Of a DNA stretch of 15,129 bases, positions 7,529 to 15,047 are shown piece after piece. Both the position numbers and the translations under genes were made by a program. Under the pieces are notes generated by a model. The model saw only the letters and a program-made list of their open reading frames with translations. It was not told the DNA's origin and did not search any database. The first letter of the stretch is position 1; each line of letters starts with the position of its first letter. The DNA is from Frankiales bacterium (lineage in GTDB: Bacteria > Actinomycetota > Actinomycetes > JAFAQI01): assembly GCA_019246495.1 (NCBI GenBank), contig JAFAQI010000118.1, positions 1 to 15,129 on the forward strand, given 5' to 3'.

Positions 7529-8895
7529 CCCCGCCTCCTGTCCCACCGCTGCCGGTGCGTCCCCGCCACAGTCATGCGCCAGCCTAGGAAGAGCGCGAGC
7601 GTGCCGAGGGCAAGCACGGCGTAGAGATCCTCGATGACGTCGCGGCCGAGCAGATCGACGAAGCTGCGCAAGGCGCCGGCCGGCGGAGCGACTGTGGGTG
7701 GCACCCCGGTCGTGACGCCGGGCACCGTGGCCGGCGGGCCGCCGGCGACGGGCGTCGTGCCCGGCGGTGCGGGAGGCGGCGCGGACGTGGGCACCGGCGG
7801 CAACGGACTCGTTCCGCCGATGACGATGCTGCGGTCGTTGGCGAGACCGGCCACCGCTCCGACCGAGCCGAGCGTGATGTGCGCGACGTAGGTGCCGTTT
7901 GCATCGACGCCGGGCAGTTGCGGAATCTGGTCGAACGGCGGCGGCAACGGCGGCAATGGGTTCGGGATGTAGGGCAGGCCCGAGACCGGAATCGCGGCGT
8001 CGATCGCGAGCCCTGTCGCGTCACTGCGTCCGGCCAGCCGCGTGTCGGTCCGGTGCACGCCGATGGTGCGGATGCGGACGCCGTGGCTCGCCAGCCGTTG
8101 CGTCACCGACGGCCCCTTGAGACCGGTCACGTGCACTCCGGTCTCGTCGATCGTCGCGGGCCGACCCGCAACCGTCACCCCGCTGACGAGGATGTGCGGG
8201 TGGTCGACCGGGCGCTTGCCGCGCTGCAGTACGACGTCGTCGACCGCGCTGACCGAACCGATGTGCACGAGGCCGGCGATCGTCACGTCACTGACGAACG
8301 AGCTCGCATGCACCAGCAGCCGTCCGCCGACTGCGCGGACGGCGCTGCTTGCCTGGCTCGACCCGACATCCACCCCGCCCGGCGTACCGGCGAGCATCGA
8401 CACCGCACCGGCGCGGGTCGACGACGCGTTGCTCGATCGCGCTGCGCGTGCCGTCGCCTGAAGCGGCGTCACGACGAACGGCCCCGACCCGGTCGGCCTT
8501 CCCTGCACGTTTGAGGTGTCGTGCGCGCGCCGCGGATAGCTCGCGTCCGCCAGGAACGGATACGCCGGTGGCTGCGCCGGACAGGTGAAGACCTCGGTGC
8601 ACAACAGCGCCGGCCCCTGGATCACCAGCCGGCCGGGAAACGCGGGCGCGGCCAGTGCCTCACTCGCTCCGCCCGTGTCGAAGCTGGCGGACACGTAGGC
8701 AGTGGCGTCGTCGACCAGCGATGCCGTGATGAGCGAGCTCGCCGGTTGCTGGGTCAGCACGAGATGCACGGCCGTCGCCGCGGTCTGTGCGCGGAAGTAG
8801 ATCGTTGCCTCGGCGGACGGCGGCGCGATGACGGTGGCCATGCCGACCGCGACGGTGAGCGTGGCGGCGCGGAGGGTCCGCCTCGTCGCTGTCAC
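7525..8895 (-). CDS. secreted, proline-rich, C-terminally membrane-anchored protein of unknown function
   Basis: The 456-residue protein is not recognised. Residues 1-30 are a Sec-type signal peptide (TRR start, hydrophobic core, PPSAEA cleavage region). Residues of about 31-300 look beta-rich, with one Cys pair (C99, C105) and repeated phrases such as SDVTIAGLVHIGSVSAVDD and VSGVTVAG. Two proline-rich stretches follow (about 305-325 and 362-408). A final helix at about 424-445 (DLYAVLALGTLALFLGW) and a basic tail RQRWDRRR would anchor it in the membrane with the body outside. GTG 8895 has a strong AGGAGG six bases upstream. It is the first gene of the transporter operon and overlaps the next by GTGA. 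There is no LPxTG sorting motif. A role at the cell surface with the importer is inferred from context only. Confidence 0.75.
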   Translation of the reverse strand: MTATRRTLRAATLTVAVGMATVIAPPSAEATIYFRAQTAATAVHLVLTQQPASSLITASLVDDATAYVSASFDTGGASEALAAPAFPGRLVIQGPALLCTEVFTCPAQPPAYPFLADASYPRRAHDTSNVQGRPTGSGPFVVTPLQATARAARSSNASSTRAGAVSMLAGTPGGVDVGSSQASSAVRAVGGRLLVHASSFVSDVTIAGLVHIGSVSAVDDVVLQRGKRPVDHPHILVSGVTVAGRPATIDETGVHVTGLKGPSVTQRLASHGVRIRTIGVHRTDTRLAGRSDATGLAIDAAIPVSGLPYIPNPLPPLPPPFDQIPQLPGVDANGTYVAHITLGSVGAVAGLANDRSIVIGGTSPLPPVPTSAPPPAPPGTTPVAGGPPATVPGVTTGVPPTVAPPAGALRSFVDLLGRDVIEDLYAVLALGTLALFLGWRMTVAGTHRQRWDRRRG

Positions 8896-8959
8896 GGCCC
8901 GCCTCCTGGGACGTTCCGGACGGACGGAGCCGGAACGCCCCGCCCGAACCACCACGTTC

Positions 8960-8965
8960 AGGATA
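8960..8965 (-). promoter_or_regulatory. candidate -10 of the transporter operon
   Basis: Read on the minus strand this is TATCCT, a fair actinobacterial -10. It lies 64 bases before the GTG at 8895, which would give a leader of roughly 55-60 bases. No convincing -35 is seen 16-18 bases upstream. The divergent gap 8896-9004 must carry promoters for both directions. No plus-strand promoter stands out. Confidence 0.28.
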
Positions 8966-9004
8966 GGGCGGTCAGCTCGTCCGCGCCCCGTGCCAGCATG
9001 CAGC

Positions 9005-9817
9005 GTGCACAGTCGGCCGCGCGTCGTCGCGCACCGCGGCGCGTCGGAGGATGAGGCCGAGCACACGCTCGCCGCGTACGAACGGGCGCTGGACGACGGC
9101 GCTGACGGTCTCGAGTGCGACGTGCGGCTGACCCGGGACGGGGTGCTCGTCTGCGTGCACGACCGTCGCATCGACCGTACGTCGACCGGGCGCGGGGTGG
9201 TGTCCGCGCTCGAGCTCGCCGATCTCGCGGACCTCGACTTCGCGTCGTGGCATCGACCGGCGGACCACCCGGACGACAACGGCGAACAGCCCGACTGGGA
9301 CCGGCACGGCGTGCTCACTCTCGACCGTCTTGTCGCTGCGGTGGTCGACAGCGGCCGCGACGTGGAGCTCGCGATCGAGACGAAGCATCCGACGCGCTAC
9401 GCCGGCCTCGTCGAGATCGCTCTCGTCGAGCTGCTTGCCCGGCACGGTCTGCTTCGACCGACCCGTGACGACGCGGTGCGCACCCGCGTCATGAGCTTCT
9501 CGACGTCCAGTCTGCGCCGGTTGCGGTCGATGGCGCCCGCGCTGCCCACGGTCTACCTGATGGAGCGGCTTCCGCTGCGGTTGCGGGACGGCGCGTTGCC
9601 GCCGGGTGTCATGGCGGCCGGTCCGGCGATGCGTGCCGTGCGGGCGCATCCGTCGTTCGTCGAGCGGGTGCACGACCGCGACGGTGAGGTGCATGTCTGG
9701 ACCGTCGACGACGAGGCGGACGTCGACTTCGTGCGCGACCTCGGCGTGGACGTCATCATCACCAATCGGCCCGCGGCGACACTCAATCGGCTCGCGGTCG
9801 ATCGGGTCACGGATTGA
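9005..9817 (+). CDS. glycerophosphodiester phosphodiesterase family protein
   Basis: This 270-residue GDPD enzyme hydrolyses glycerophosphodiesters to glycerol-3-phosphate and an alcohol. The domain starts almost at once with VVAHRGAS (catalytic H10, with R11). The metal-binding pair E37/D39 sits in DGLECDVRLTRDG, the second catalytic His is H52 in VCVHD, and a further acidic site is E125 in LAIETKHP. The end reads VHVWTVDD and DVIITNRPA, normal for the family, and length fits a single-domain cytoplasmic enzyme without signal peptide. The usual ENT after HRGAS is EHT here, preceded by an acidic EDEA. The start is GTG 9005, or in-frame GTG 8990, which adds five residues; neither has a visible Shine-Dalgarno. 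It is divergent from the transporter operon and convergent with the next gene. Substrate unknown. Confidence 0.88.
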   Translation: MHSRPRVVAHRGASEDEAEHTLAAYERALDDGADGLECDVRLTRDGVLVCVHDRRIDRTSTGRGVVSALELADLADLDFASWHRPADHPDDNGEQPDWDRHGVLTLDRLVAAVVDSGRDVELAIETKHPTRYAGLVEIALVELLARHGLLRPTRDDAVRTRVMSFSTSSLRRLRSMAPALPTVYLMERLPLRLRDGALPPGVMAAGPAMRAVRAHPSFVERVHDRDGEVHVWTVDDEADVDFVRDLGVDVIITNRPAATLNRLAVDRVTD

Positions 9818-9825
9818 CCTGGCGG

Positions 9826-9852
9826 CCCGCGGCCGTCGTCAACGCCGGCGGG
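9826..9852. terminator. hairpin across convergent GDPD / membrane-protein gene ends
   Basis: CCCGCGGC (9826-9833) pairs with GCCGGCGGG (9844-9852), apart from one bulged G at 9847, leaving a ten-base loop. It begins nine bases after the GDPD stop and contains the stop of the opposite gene (9839-9841), so it is placed to end both transcripts. No T-run follows on either strand, as is common in high-GC actinobacteria. Confidence 0.42.
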
Positions 9853-10279
9853 TGAGCCGGCTCGCCTCGTGCGCGAGCCACAGCACGACGGTGGCGCCCT
9901 CGGCGATCGCTGACGTCGTCTTCTCGGTGAACCACACGGGTTCATACATGTTGGGAATCGGACCGATGCTGCCCACGTCGACGTAGCGGTAGAGCAGCAC
10001 CGCGCCGAGGGATGCCGCCGCGACGAGCGCCGCCGCGAGCCAGGCGAGGCGATGGCCTGTGACGAGAAGCCACAAGCCGATGACGATGGCGACCGCGCCT
10101 TGCGCATAGAAGAGGTCGGTCTGGGTGATGGTGTCGCCCACGGGATAACTGCTCGCCAGGTGCAGGTGCACGTAAGCGCTGATCCCGAGACCCGCCACCG
10201 CGAGCACGCGGACGAGCACGGTGCTGACGGACAGGCTGTGCTCTCGGCTGCCGGCGGGAGACGAAGTCGCTGATGTCAC
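9839..10279 (-). CDS. small four-helix membrane protein of unknown function
   Basis: This 146-residue protein is not recognised by name. Four hydrophobic helices are visible: about 22-40 (LVRVLAVAGLGISAYVHLHL), 58-75 (YAQGAVAIVIGLWLLV), 77-97 (LAWLAAALVAAASLGAVLLY) and 122-138. The conserved-looking loop YRYVDVGSIGPIPNMYEPVW lies between helices 3 and 4. GTG 10279 is used as start; it lies 31 bases after the arginine deiminase stop. A later GTG just before LVRVLAVAG (near 10219) would remove about 20 hydrophilic residues and is possible, and neither has a clear Shine-Dalgarno. Same strand and short gap suggest co-transcription with arginine deiminase. The number and spacing of helices do not identify a transporter family. 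Confidence 0.62.
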   Translation of the reverse strand: MTSATSSPAGSREHSLSVSTVLVRVLAVAGLGISAYVHLHLASSYPVGDTITQTDLFYAQGAVAIVIGLWLLVTGHRLAWLAAALVAAASLGAVLLYRYVDVGSIGPIPNMYEPVWFTEKTTSAIAEGATVVLWLAHEASRLTRRR

Positions 10280-10310
10280 ACCAGCAAAACGTCGGCGACG
10301 GCCGACAGGT

Positions 10311-11528
10311 TCAGTCCGGTGGGTCGCGGCGTACCGGGCAAGACATGCAGCGCGGCCCACCGCGACCGCTCCCCAGCTCGCTGCCGGGGATGCGGATCAC
10401 CTCGACACCGCTCTGCTCGAGTCGCGCGTTGGTCTCGACGTTGCGCTCGTAGGCGACGGCGACGCGCGGAGCGAGCGCGAGCGTGTTGTTGCCGTCGTCC
10501 CACTGCTCGCGTTCGGCCGTCACCGGGTCGAGCCCGGTGTCGATGACCCGCAGGGTGTCGATGCCCATCGCCTTCGCGGCGGCGACAAGGAACGGCTCCG
10601 GTCCATCGACCCGGACGCCGGCGTCGTCGCCGTCGGGCGTGACGGTGAGGGCGACGAGGCTGTCGGCGACCGCCGGATACATCACCACCGCGTCGACATC
10701 GACCATCGTGCACACCGTGTCGAGGTGCATCGTCGCGCGCTCCTGTGCGATCGGCACCACGAGCACGCATCGCGCGAGCCCACGCTGGAACAGCCGTCGC
10801 GCCAACGTCTCGACACCCGCCGAAGTCGTGCGCTGCCCGACACCTACCGCGAGAACGCCCTTTGCGAGCAGCAGGACGTCGCCGCCTTCGAGCCATTCCT
10901 CGCCCGGCGAATAGAGCACCTCGGTGCCCGCGAACCGCGGATGGTGGCGATAGATCGCATCGGTCAGCCACGTCTCGCGTCGCCGGGCAGGCATCGACGG
11001 GCTCGTCACGGCAACGGCGTCGTGCACCCAGACCGACGAGTCACGGGTGAACAGCACGTTGGGCAGCGGCGGTACGACGAAGCCGTGCTGGTCCATCATC
11101 TGGAAGACCAGCCCGCTGCCGCGGCGCAGCTCCTCGCGGGCCACGCCACCGATGAGGACGTCGGCGAGACCGGCCGGGTCCAGGTCGGCGAGATGCCGGG
11201 CGACGTCCTTGCGTAGCGCTTCGCCGAGCAACGGGTCCGCGAGCGTGTGGTCGACGACCGCGCCGCGCGCCGCATCGTCCGCAAGCGTCTCCGCGAGCAG
11301 GTCGCGCAGATAGAGCACCTCGACGTCGCGGGAACGCAAGGCGTCCGCGAACGCGTCGTGCTCCTCCTGCGCGCGCTCGACCCATGGGATGGCGTCGAAG
11401 AGCAGGTCGGCCGAGTTGCGTGGGGTCAGCCGCTTGAGCTCCGGCCCGGGCCGATGCAACAGAACGGTGCGGAGGCGACCGACCTCGCTGTCGACTCCGG
11501 CACCCGCTTGACCTGCGGCCACCGACAC
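10311..11528 (-). CDS. arcA: arginine deiminase
   Basis: This 405-residue cytoplasmic enzyme hydrolyses the arginine guanidine group to give citrulline and ammonia. Residues expected from bacterial arginine deiminases are in place: N157 and D163 in [12 protein letters not shown]214 in LEGGD, R233, H268 and D270 in MHLDT, R389, and the catalytic nucleophile C394 in GPRCMSCP. Length matches the family. The usual companions (ornithine carbamoyltransferase arcB, carbamate kinase arcC, antiporter arcD) are absent from the window, so ATP generation by the complete pathway is not shown here. The stop of the diiron oxidase gene is 16 bases upstream. GTG 11528 is favoured over GTG 11522 because a -10-like TAACCT ends seven bases before it, which would suit a leaderless mRNA; no Shine-Dalgarno is visible. 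Confidence 0.93.
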   Translation of the reverse strand: MSVAAGQAGAGVDSEVGRLRTVLLHRPGPELKRLTPRNSADLLFDAIPWVERAQEEHDAFADALRSRDVEVLYLRDLLAETLADDAARGAVVDHTLADPLLGEALRKDVARHLADLDPAGLADVLIGGVAREELRRGSGLVFQMMDQHGFVVPPLPNVLFTRDSSVWVHDAVAVTSPSMPARRRETWLTDAIYRHHPRFAGTEVLYSPGEEWLEGGDVLLLAKGVLAVGVGQRTTSAGVETLARRLFQRGLARCVLVVPIAQERATMHLDTVCTMVDVDAVVMYPAVADSLVALTVTPDGDDAGVRVDGPEPFLVAAAKAMGIDTLRVIDTGLDPVTAEREQWDDGNNTLALAPRVAVAYERNVETNARLEQSGVEVIRIPGSELGSGRGGPRCMSCPVRRDPPD

Positions 11529-11535
11529 GACGGCA

Positions 11536-11541
11536 AGGTTA
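11536..11541 (-). promoter_or_regulatory. candidate -10 for leaderless arginine deiminase transcript
   Basis: On the minus strand the sequence reads TAACCT, then seven bases, then the GTG at 11528. That is the classic geometry of actinobacterial leaderless promoters, where the transcript begins at the start codon. The -35 region (GCGGCA at 17-bp spacing) is poor. The element lies in the 16-base gap behind the diiron oxidase stop, so it would give arginine deiminase its own promoter inside the operon. Confidence 0.4.
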
Positions 11542-11544
11542 CGG

Positions 11545-12573
11545 TCAGGCGGCTGCTGTGCCGCGCGACGGCGCGGACACGGCGCCGAGAAGCTCGGTCA
11601 CCTCGTCGAGGAACGCGGCGTTGACCGCGCTCCGCCAGACCGCACCGCGGACGATGCGCGGACCCCACTCGGGGTGCGACGTGACGGTCGGCACGATGGC
11701 CTTGTCCAGCCAGTCCTTGCCGTGCCGCGGGTCGACGTCGGCGTGGATCTCGTAGAACGGGTAGGCCGCAGCGGGTGCACCGCACCGGTCGAACGCCTGG
11801 AGCACGAGCCGGCACCGGGGACCGGCCTGGAGCTCGATCAGCCCCAGTGCGCCGAGCATCTCGGGCTGAAGCCAGCGGTTCGTCGCGAGCAGCCCGCAGA
11901 ATGCCGTCCGCGCGAGTGCGGTCGTCGGCTGCTCGTCGACCGCGACCTCCGGCATGCCGATTGCGGCGACCAGCCGGTCGTGCAGCGTCGTGTGCACGTC
12001 GTCGGGCGACCCGTTGCCCATCTCGTCCCAGTAGTTCGTGGCGAGCTCCATCTTGGGCGCGCCCGTCAGCCCGATCTGGCACGCGGCGACGAGGTCGTCG
12101 AAGCCCGCGTCGGGGCCGCCCTCGAGAGCGAGGAACCGTACGACGTCGTCCCAGCTCGCGCGCCGGGCCAGCCACTTGTAGACCTCGGGCAGCCGATCGC
12201 GGGCGGCCAGCGAGCGCATGGCGGCGACGGTTTCGTCAGCGGTCGTCGCGTGGGCGACGTCCGCCGGGAGTGCCAGCGACTCCAGCTCCTTCAGCCAGGC
12301 GTTCTCGCATCGCTGCTTGAGCTGCGCCAGGACGGGCCGGTGCTGGTGACGGGCGGCGGAGCCCACCCGCTCCAGCGGTTCGGTGTGCAGCGCGTAGATC
12401 TGGAGCAGGACGCGGATCCGGTCGCGGACGTCTGCCGGGTGGCGGTCGGCGAGCCGGTCGAGCGCTGCAGCGTCATCGTCGCGCAGTGCGGCGGCGAGGT
12501 CGTCGGCGAGTGCGGGAGTCGTTGGGATGCGGGTCGCCGGCGGGATCGGGGCCGGCGGAGGAGCGAGCGTCAT
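11545..12573 (-). CDS. haem-oxygenase-like diiron oxidase (iron-containing redox enzyme family)
   Basis: This 342-residue protein is of the Haem_oxygenas_2 (PF14518)/HDO superfamily, helical enzymes using a diiron centre and O2. The likely metal ligands are E184 and H194 in [14 protein letters not shown]247 in LGLIELQAG, and H277, D281 and H284 in [15 protein letters not shown]. The spacings E-x9-H, E-x29-H and H-x3-D-x2-H equal those I recall for the SznF diiron core (E215/H225, E281/H311, H311/D315/H318). The seventh ligand, an earlier acidic residue, may be E151 or D159. Residues 1-110 form an extra N-terminal region with a proline-rich start and predicted helices. ATG 12573 has GGGG only two bases upstream, so the ribosome site is poor. 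Downstream neighbour is arginine deiminase, 16 bases away. Substrate unknown; an arginine derivative is a guess from context. Confidence 0.8.
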   Translation of the reverse strand: MTLAPPPAPIPPATRIPTTPALADDLAAALRDDDAAALDRLADRHPADVRDRIRVLLQIYALHTEPLERVGSAARHQHRPVLAQLKQRCENAWLKELESLALPADVAHATTADETVAAMRSLAARDRLPEVYKWLARRASWDDVVRFLALEGGPDAGFDDLVAACQIGLTGAPKMELATNYWDEMGNGSPDDVHTTLHDRLVAAIGMPEVAVDEQPTTALARTAFCGLLATNRWLQPEMLGALGLIELQAGPRCRLVLQAFDRCGAPAAAYPFYEIHADVDPRHGKDWLDKAIVPTVTSHPEWGPRIVRGAVWRSAVNAAFLDEVTELLGAVSAPSRGTAAA

Positions 12574-12684
12574 AGCCCCATGTTTCCCACGCGCCGCACC
12601 AACAATGCCGGTCACGCCGAGGCACACACTGCACTTGCCCAAGTCGGATGTTTCGGGAGGAAAGTGGACGGCCCTGGCGCCAGC

Positions 12685-12700
12685 CGTCACGGTGCGTCAC
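12685..12700 (+). promoter_or_regulatory. direct repeat, possible operator in a divergent promoter region
   Basis: The 193-base gap 12574-12766 separates the divergent diiron oxidase and PAS genes. CGTCAC occurs at 12685-12690 and again at 12695-12700, ten bases apart, so both copies lie on one DNA face. The perfect palindrome CTGGCGCCAG is just before, at 12674-12683. Tandem hexamers with helical spacing are typical of response-regulator sites. No clear -35/-10 pair was found for either gene, and the repeat may be chance. Confidence 0.25.
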
Positions 12701-12766
12701 AATGTTGCTCCCGGGGGCGTTCCCCTGTTGTGCCCACGACAGCGCCAGCCAGTTGCGAGGAGTTCG

Positions 12767-13255
12767 GTGCCCAAGCTCATCCTGCGGCTCGAGCCCCTGG
12801 CGTCCAATGACGCCGCGGTGCCGTCGCGGCATGTGGTCGACCTCGGCGAGAACGGCCGGGCGCCGGCGTCATCGACCCCGCTGGCCCGGTGGAGTGCTTC
12901 GGTCGCGGCCGCGCACGACCCCTGCCTGGTCATCGATGCCCAGGGCCAGGTGCTGAGCCTCTCCGTCAGTGCAGCCGATCTGCTCGGCTGCAGTGACGGG
13001 GGAGTCATCGGCCGCCGGCTGCTCGACGTCGTCGAGCTCGTCGACTTCGACTCGGGGCATCCCCGCCCCGACTACGCCAATCGCATCGCGCCGCTAGCTG
13101 TGCTGCACCAGAGCAATGGCCTGATGCGCAGCCTGCTGCGGGTCCGCCGTCGCGACGGGAGCCAGCTGACGATCGACACGTCGTCGGCGCCGCTGCACGA
13201 CGTACGCGGCGAGATCATCGGCTCGCTGTCGTTCCTCGCCGCCGTCCGCGGCTGA
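12767..13255 (+). CDS. single PAS-domain protein
   Basis: This 162-residue cytoplasmic protein holds one PAS sensor domain. About 45 N-terminal residues precede it. The PAS fold runs from about 48 (HDPCLVIDAQGQVLSLS) through AADLLGCSDGGVIGRRLLDVV to the closing strands LLRVRRRDGSQLTIDTSSAPL and GEIIGSLSFLAAV. There is no kinase, GGDEF, helix-turn-helix or other output domain, so it would have to act by binding another protein. GTG 12767 is chosen because GAGGAG (12757-12762) lies four bases upstream. PAS domains may bind haem, flavin or small metabolites, but I see no residue that decides among these. It is divergent from the diiron oxidase gene and convergent with the GDT1 gene. Confidence 0.8.
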   Translation: MPKLILRLEPLASNDAAVPSRHVVDLGENGRAPASSTPLARWSASVAAAHDPCLVIDAQGQVLSLSVSAADLLGCSDGGVIGRRLLDVVELVDFDSGHPRPDYANRIAPLAVLHQSNGLMRSLLRVRRRDGSQLTIDTSSAPLHDVRGEIIGSLSFLAAVRG

Positions 13256-13291
13256 CAGTTCTGTTCTAGCCGCGCGCGGCCTCGACGGCGG
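13239..13291. terminator. two-part hairpin across the convergent PAS / GDT1 gene ends
   Basis: The outer arms CCGCCGTC (13239-13246) and GACGGCGG (13284-13291) are perfect complements. The inner arms CGCGGC (13247-13252) and GCCGCG (13269-13274) pair as well, with a nine-base bulge on one side only. The 16-base loop holds most of the ten-base gap and includes the stops of both genes (13253-13255 and 13266-13268). It is placed to terminate both directions. No T-run is present. Confidence 0.45.
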
Positions 13292-13868
13292 TCACCACTG
13301 CCATCGCGGCGAAGAGCACTGCTGCGACTCGGCGCACCCAGACGAGCGGTACGACGCGGACGAGCGTTCGGCCGCCGGCCACACCCAGCGCCGCGACGAG
13401 TGCGAGCGCGGCCCACGCGCCGACGAAGACGGCGATGGGGTCGCCGTACTTCGCTGCGAAGTTCGCGGTGAGGATCTGCGAGAGGTCGCCCCACTCCGCT
13501 GCGAACAGCACGAGGAAGCTCGTCATCAGCTCGCGCCGGAACGTCGGGCGGCGCGGCTCGTCGCCGAGCTCGGCCTCGAACTCCCGCTCCTCCTCGGTGA
13601 TGTCCTCACCTCCGCGGAGCATCAGCACGGCGCCGACGGCGAACAGCGCCGCCGTCACCGCATGCACCAACCTCGACGGCAGCAGCGAGACCGCGCCGCC
13701 CGCCGCGACCGCCACTGCCGTCTGAACAGCGAAGCCGAGTACGACGCCCAGCCAGACCGGCATTGGCTGGAATCTCGTCGACAGCACGATCGTCGCGACC
13801 ATGGTCTTGTCCGGCAGCTCGGCCGGCAGGATCAGCGCGAAGACAGTCAGCGCGACGGTGATGGACAC
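13266..13868 (-). CDS. GDT1/UPF0016 (TMEM165) family cation transporter
   Basis: This 200-residue membrane protein has two homologous three-helix halves. Each half of this family carries an E-x-G-D-[KR]-[ST] motif in its first helix. Here the first reads E17-L-P-D20-K-T and the second E125-W-G-D128-L-S130, so the acidic residues are intact but the glycine of motif 1 and the basic residue of motif 2 differ. An acidic loop (GGEDITEEEREFEAELGDE, about 86-104) joins the halves. Family members export Mn2+ in bacteria (MneA type) or move Ca2+/Mn2+ in eukaryotes. The GTG start at 13868 lies three bases after the larC stop and has no Shine-Dalgarno, so translation is probably coupled to larC. The transported ion is uncertain; manganese is the family-based expectation. 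Confidence 0.85.
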   Translation of the reverse strand: MSITVALTVFALILPAELPDKTMVATIVLSTRFQPMPVWLGVVLGFAVQTAVAVAAGGAVSLLPSRLVHAVTAALFAVGAVLMLRGGEDITEEEREFEAELGDEPRRPTFRRELMTSFLVLFAAEWGDLSQILTANFAAKYGDPIAVFVGAWAALALVAALGVAGGRTLVRVVPLVWVRRVAAVLFAAMAVVTAVEAARG

Positions 13869-13871
13869 GCG

Positions 13872-15047
13872 TCAGGCGAGTGCGGCTTCGGCGGCGGCCA
13901 CCGCCGCGGCCAGCACCGACTTGGCAGGTTGGTCGAGGGTGCGGGCTGCCGTCGCGACGTCTTCCCATTCGGGCGTCACGTTGACGACGACGCCGTCGTG
14001 GCGGGCGACCTTGACCCGCACCGGCTGACCGGCGACGTCGACCGTGACCCACTGCCGGTCCAGCCCGTGCTTGTCCACGGGTGACTGGCGGACGCCGATC
14101 GTCGAGCTTTCCCGGAAGAGCACGGCGCGCACCGCAGCGACCGCTTCGGCGGGCGCGAGGGCGCCCACGGTGTGCGCGGGTCGGCCCTTCTTCATCAGTA
14201 TCGGCGTGAGCCAGGCGTCGGCGGCACCTGCCGCGAGCAGGGCGTCGATGACCAGGGGCCACAGCCGCGGATCCATGTCGTCGACGTTGGCCTCGAGCAG
14301 CACCCAGCTGTCCGCGGCCGGCGCGTTCACCGGTTCGCCTACCACCAGCCGCAGGACGTTTGCATGACCCTCCGGGTCGGCGCTGCCGGCGCCGACGCCC
14401 ACGGCGGACACCCGCATCTCCGGCATCGTGCGCGACGAACCGGCGAGCTCCGCGAGCAGGGCAACGCCGGTCGGCGTGGCCAGCTCGAGATCGACCGGGC
14501 CGCCGACGGCCGCGAGCGAGCTGCCCTCGAGCAGCTCGACCACCGCCGGCGTCGGGACCGGCAACCGCCCGTGCCGCGTCTCGACCTGCCCGGCCCCCAG
14601 CGCGACCGTCGACACGAAAAGCTCGTCGAGAGCAAGGGCATGCAGACCGAGACACGCGCCCACCACGTCGACGATCGCGTCGACTGCGCCGACCTCGTGG
14701 AACGCGACCTCATCGCGAGTGGTTGCGTGCACCGCAGCCTCGGCGTCGGCGAGTCTGGTGAAGACAGCGGCTGCGCGGCGGCGTACGACGTCGGGCACCT
14801 GCAGCCGGTCGATGATCGCGAGGACGTCGGCCAGGAATCGGTGCGGCGGGGCGTTGGGCGCCGTCACGTCGATGTGTACCGCGTCGATCCCGCCGCGGCG
14901 AACCCGCTGTCGACTGATGCCGGCCCCGACGTCCGGCAGCCCGGCGAGCACACCGTCGAGCTGCCCGAGTGCGCCGAGGTCGTCCAGGGCGCCGAGCAGC
15001 ATGTTGCCGCTCACGCCCATCGAGCAGTCGAGCCAGCCGATCGTCAC
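13872..15047 (-). CDS. larC: nickel-pincer cofactor biosynthesis protein LarC
   Basis: The 391-residue cytoplasmic enzyme inserts nickel into the pincer nucleotide in a CTP-dependent reaction. It completes the cofactor of lactate racemase and related LarA enzymes. Family segments are all present: LDCSMGVSGNMLLGAL (6-21), FHEVGAVDAIVDVVGA (116-131), LPVPTPAVVELLEG (162-175), ANVDDMDPR (253-261), TPILMKKGRP (281-290) and ESSTIGVR (313-320). The coding frame is continuous, unlike the lactobacillus case where larC1 and larC2 are joined by frameshifting. GTG 15047 overlaps the larB stop (GTGA). The sulfur-inserting LarE and a LarA-type client enzyme are not in the window and should lie elsewhere or to the right. 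Confidence 0.92.
   Translation of the reverse strand: MTIGWLDCSMGVSGNMLLGALDDLGALGQLDGVLAGLPDVGAGISRQRVRRGGIDAVHIDVTAPNAPPHRFLADVLAIIDRLQVPDVVRRRAAAVFTRLADAEAAVHATTRDEVAFHEVGAVDAIVDVVGACLGLHALALDELFVSTVALGAGQVETRHGRLPVPTPAVVELLEGSSLAAVGGPVDLELATPTGVALLAELAGSSRTMPEMRVSAVGVGAGSADPEGHANVLRLVVGEPVNAPAADSWVLLEANVDDMDPRLWPLVIDALLAAGAADAWLTPILMKKGRPAHTVGALAPAEAVAAVRAVLFRESSTIGVRQSPVDKHGLDRQWVTVDVAGQPVRVKVARHDGVVVNVTPEWEDVATAARTLDQPAKSVLAAAVAAAEAALA

Noticed and set aside
8896..9318. Upstream extension of the secreted-protein frame on the minus strand
   Set aside because: It is antisense to the GDPD gene and Ser/Arg-rich; AGGAGG before GTG 8895 plus a signal peptide fix the start.
12648..12956. Plus-strand frame overlapping the PAS gene start, with GGGAGG nearby
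   Set aside because: It is out of frame with the PAS protein, has no recognisable fold, and the PAS start has its own GAGGAG.
13872..15047. Programmed frameshift joining LarC1 and LarC2
   Set aside because: The reading frame is continuous from GTG 15047 to TGA 13872 and includes both halves of the protein.
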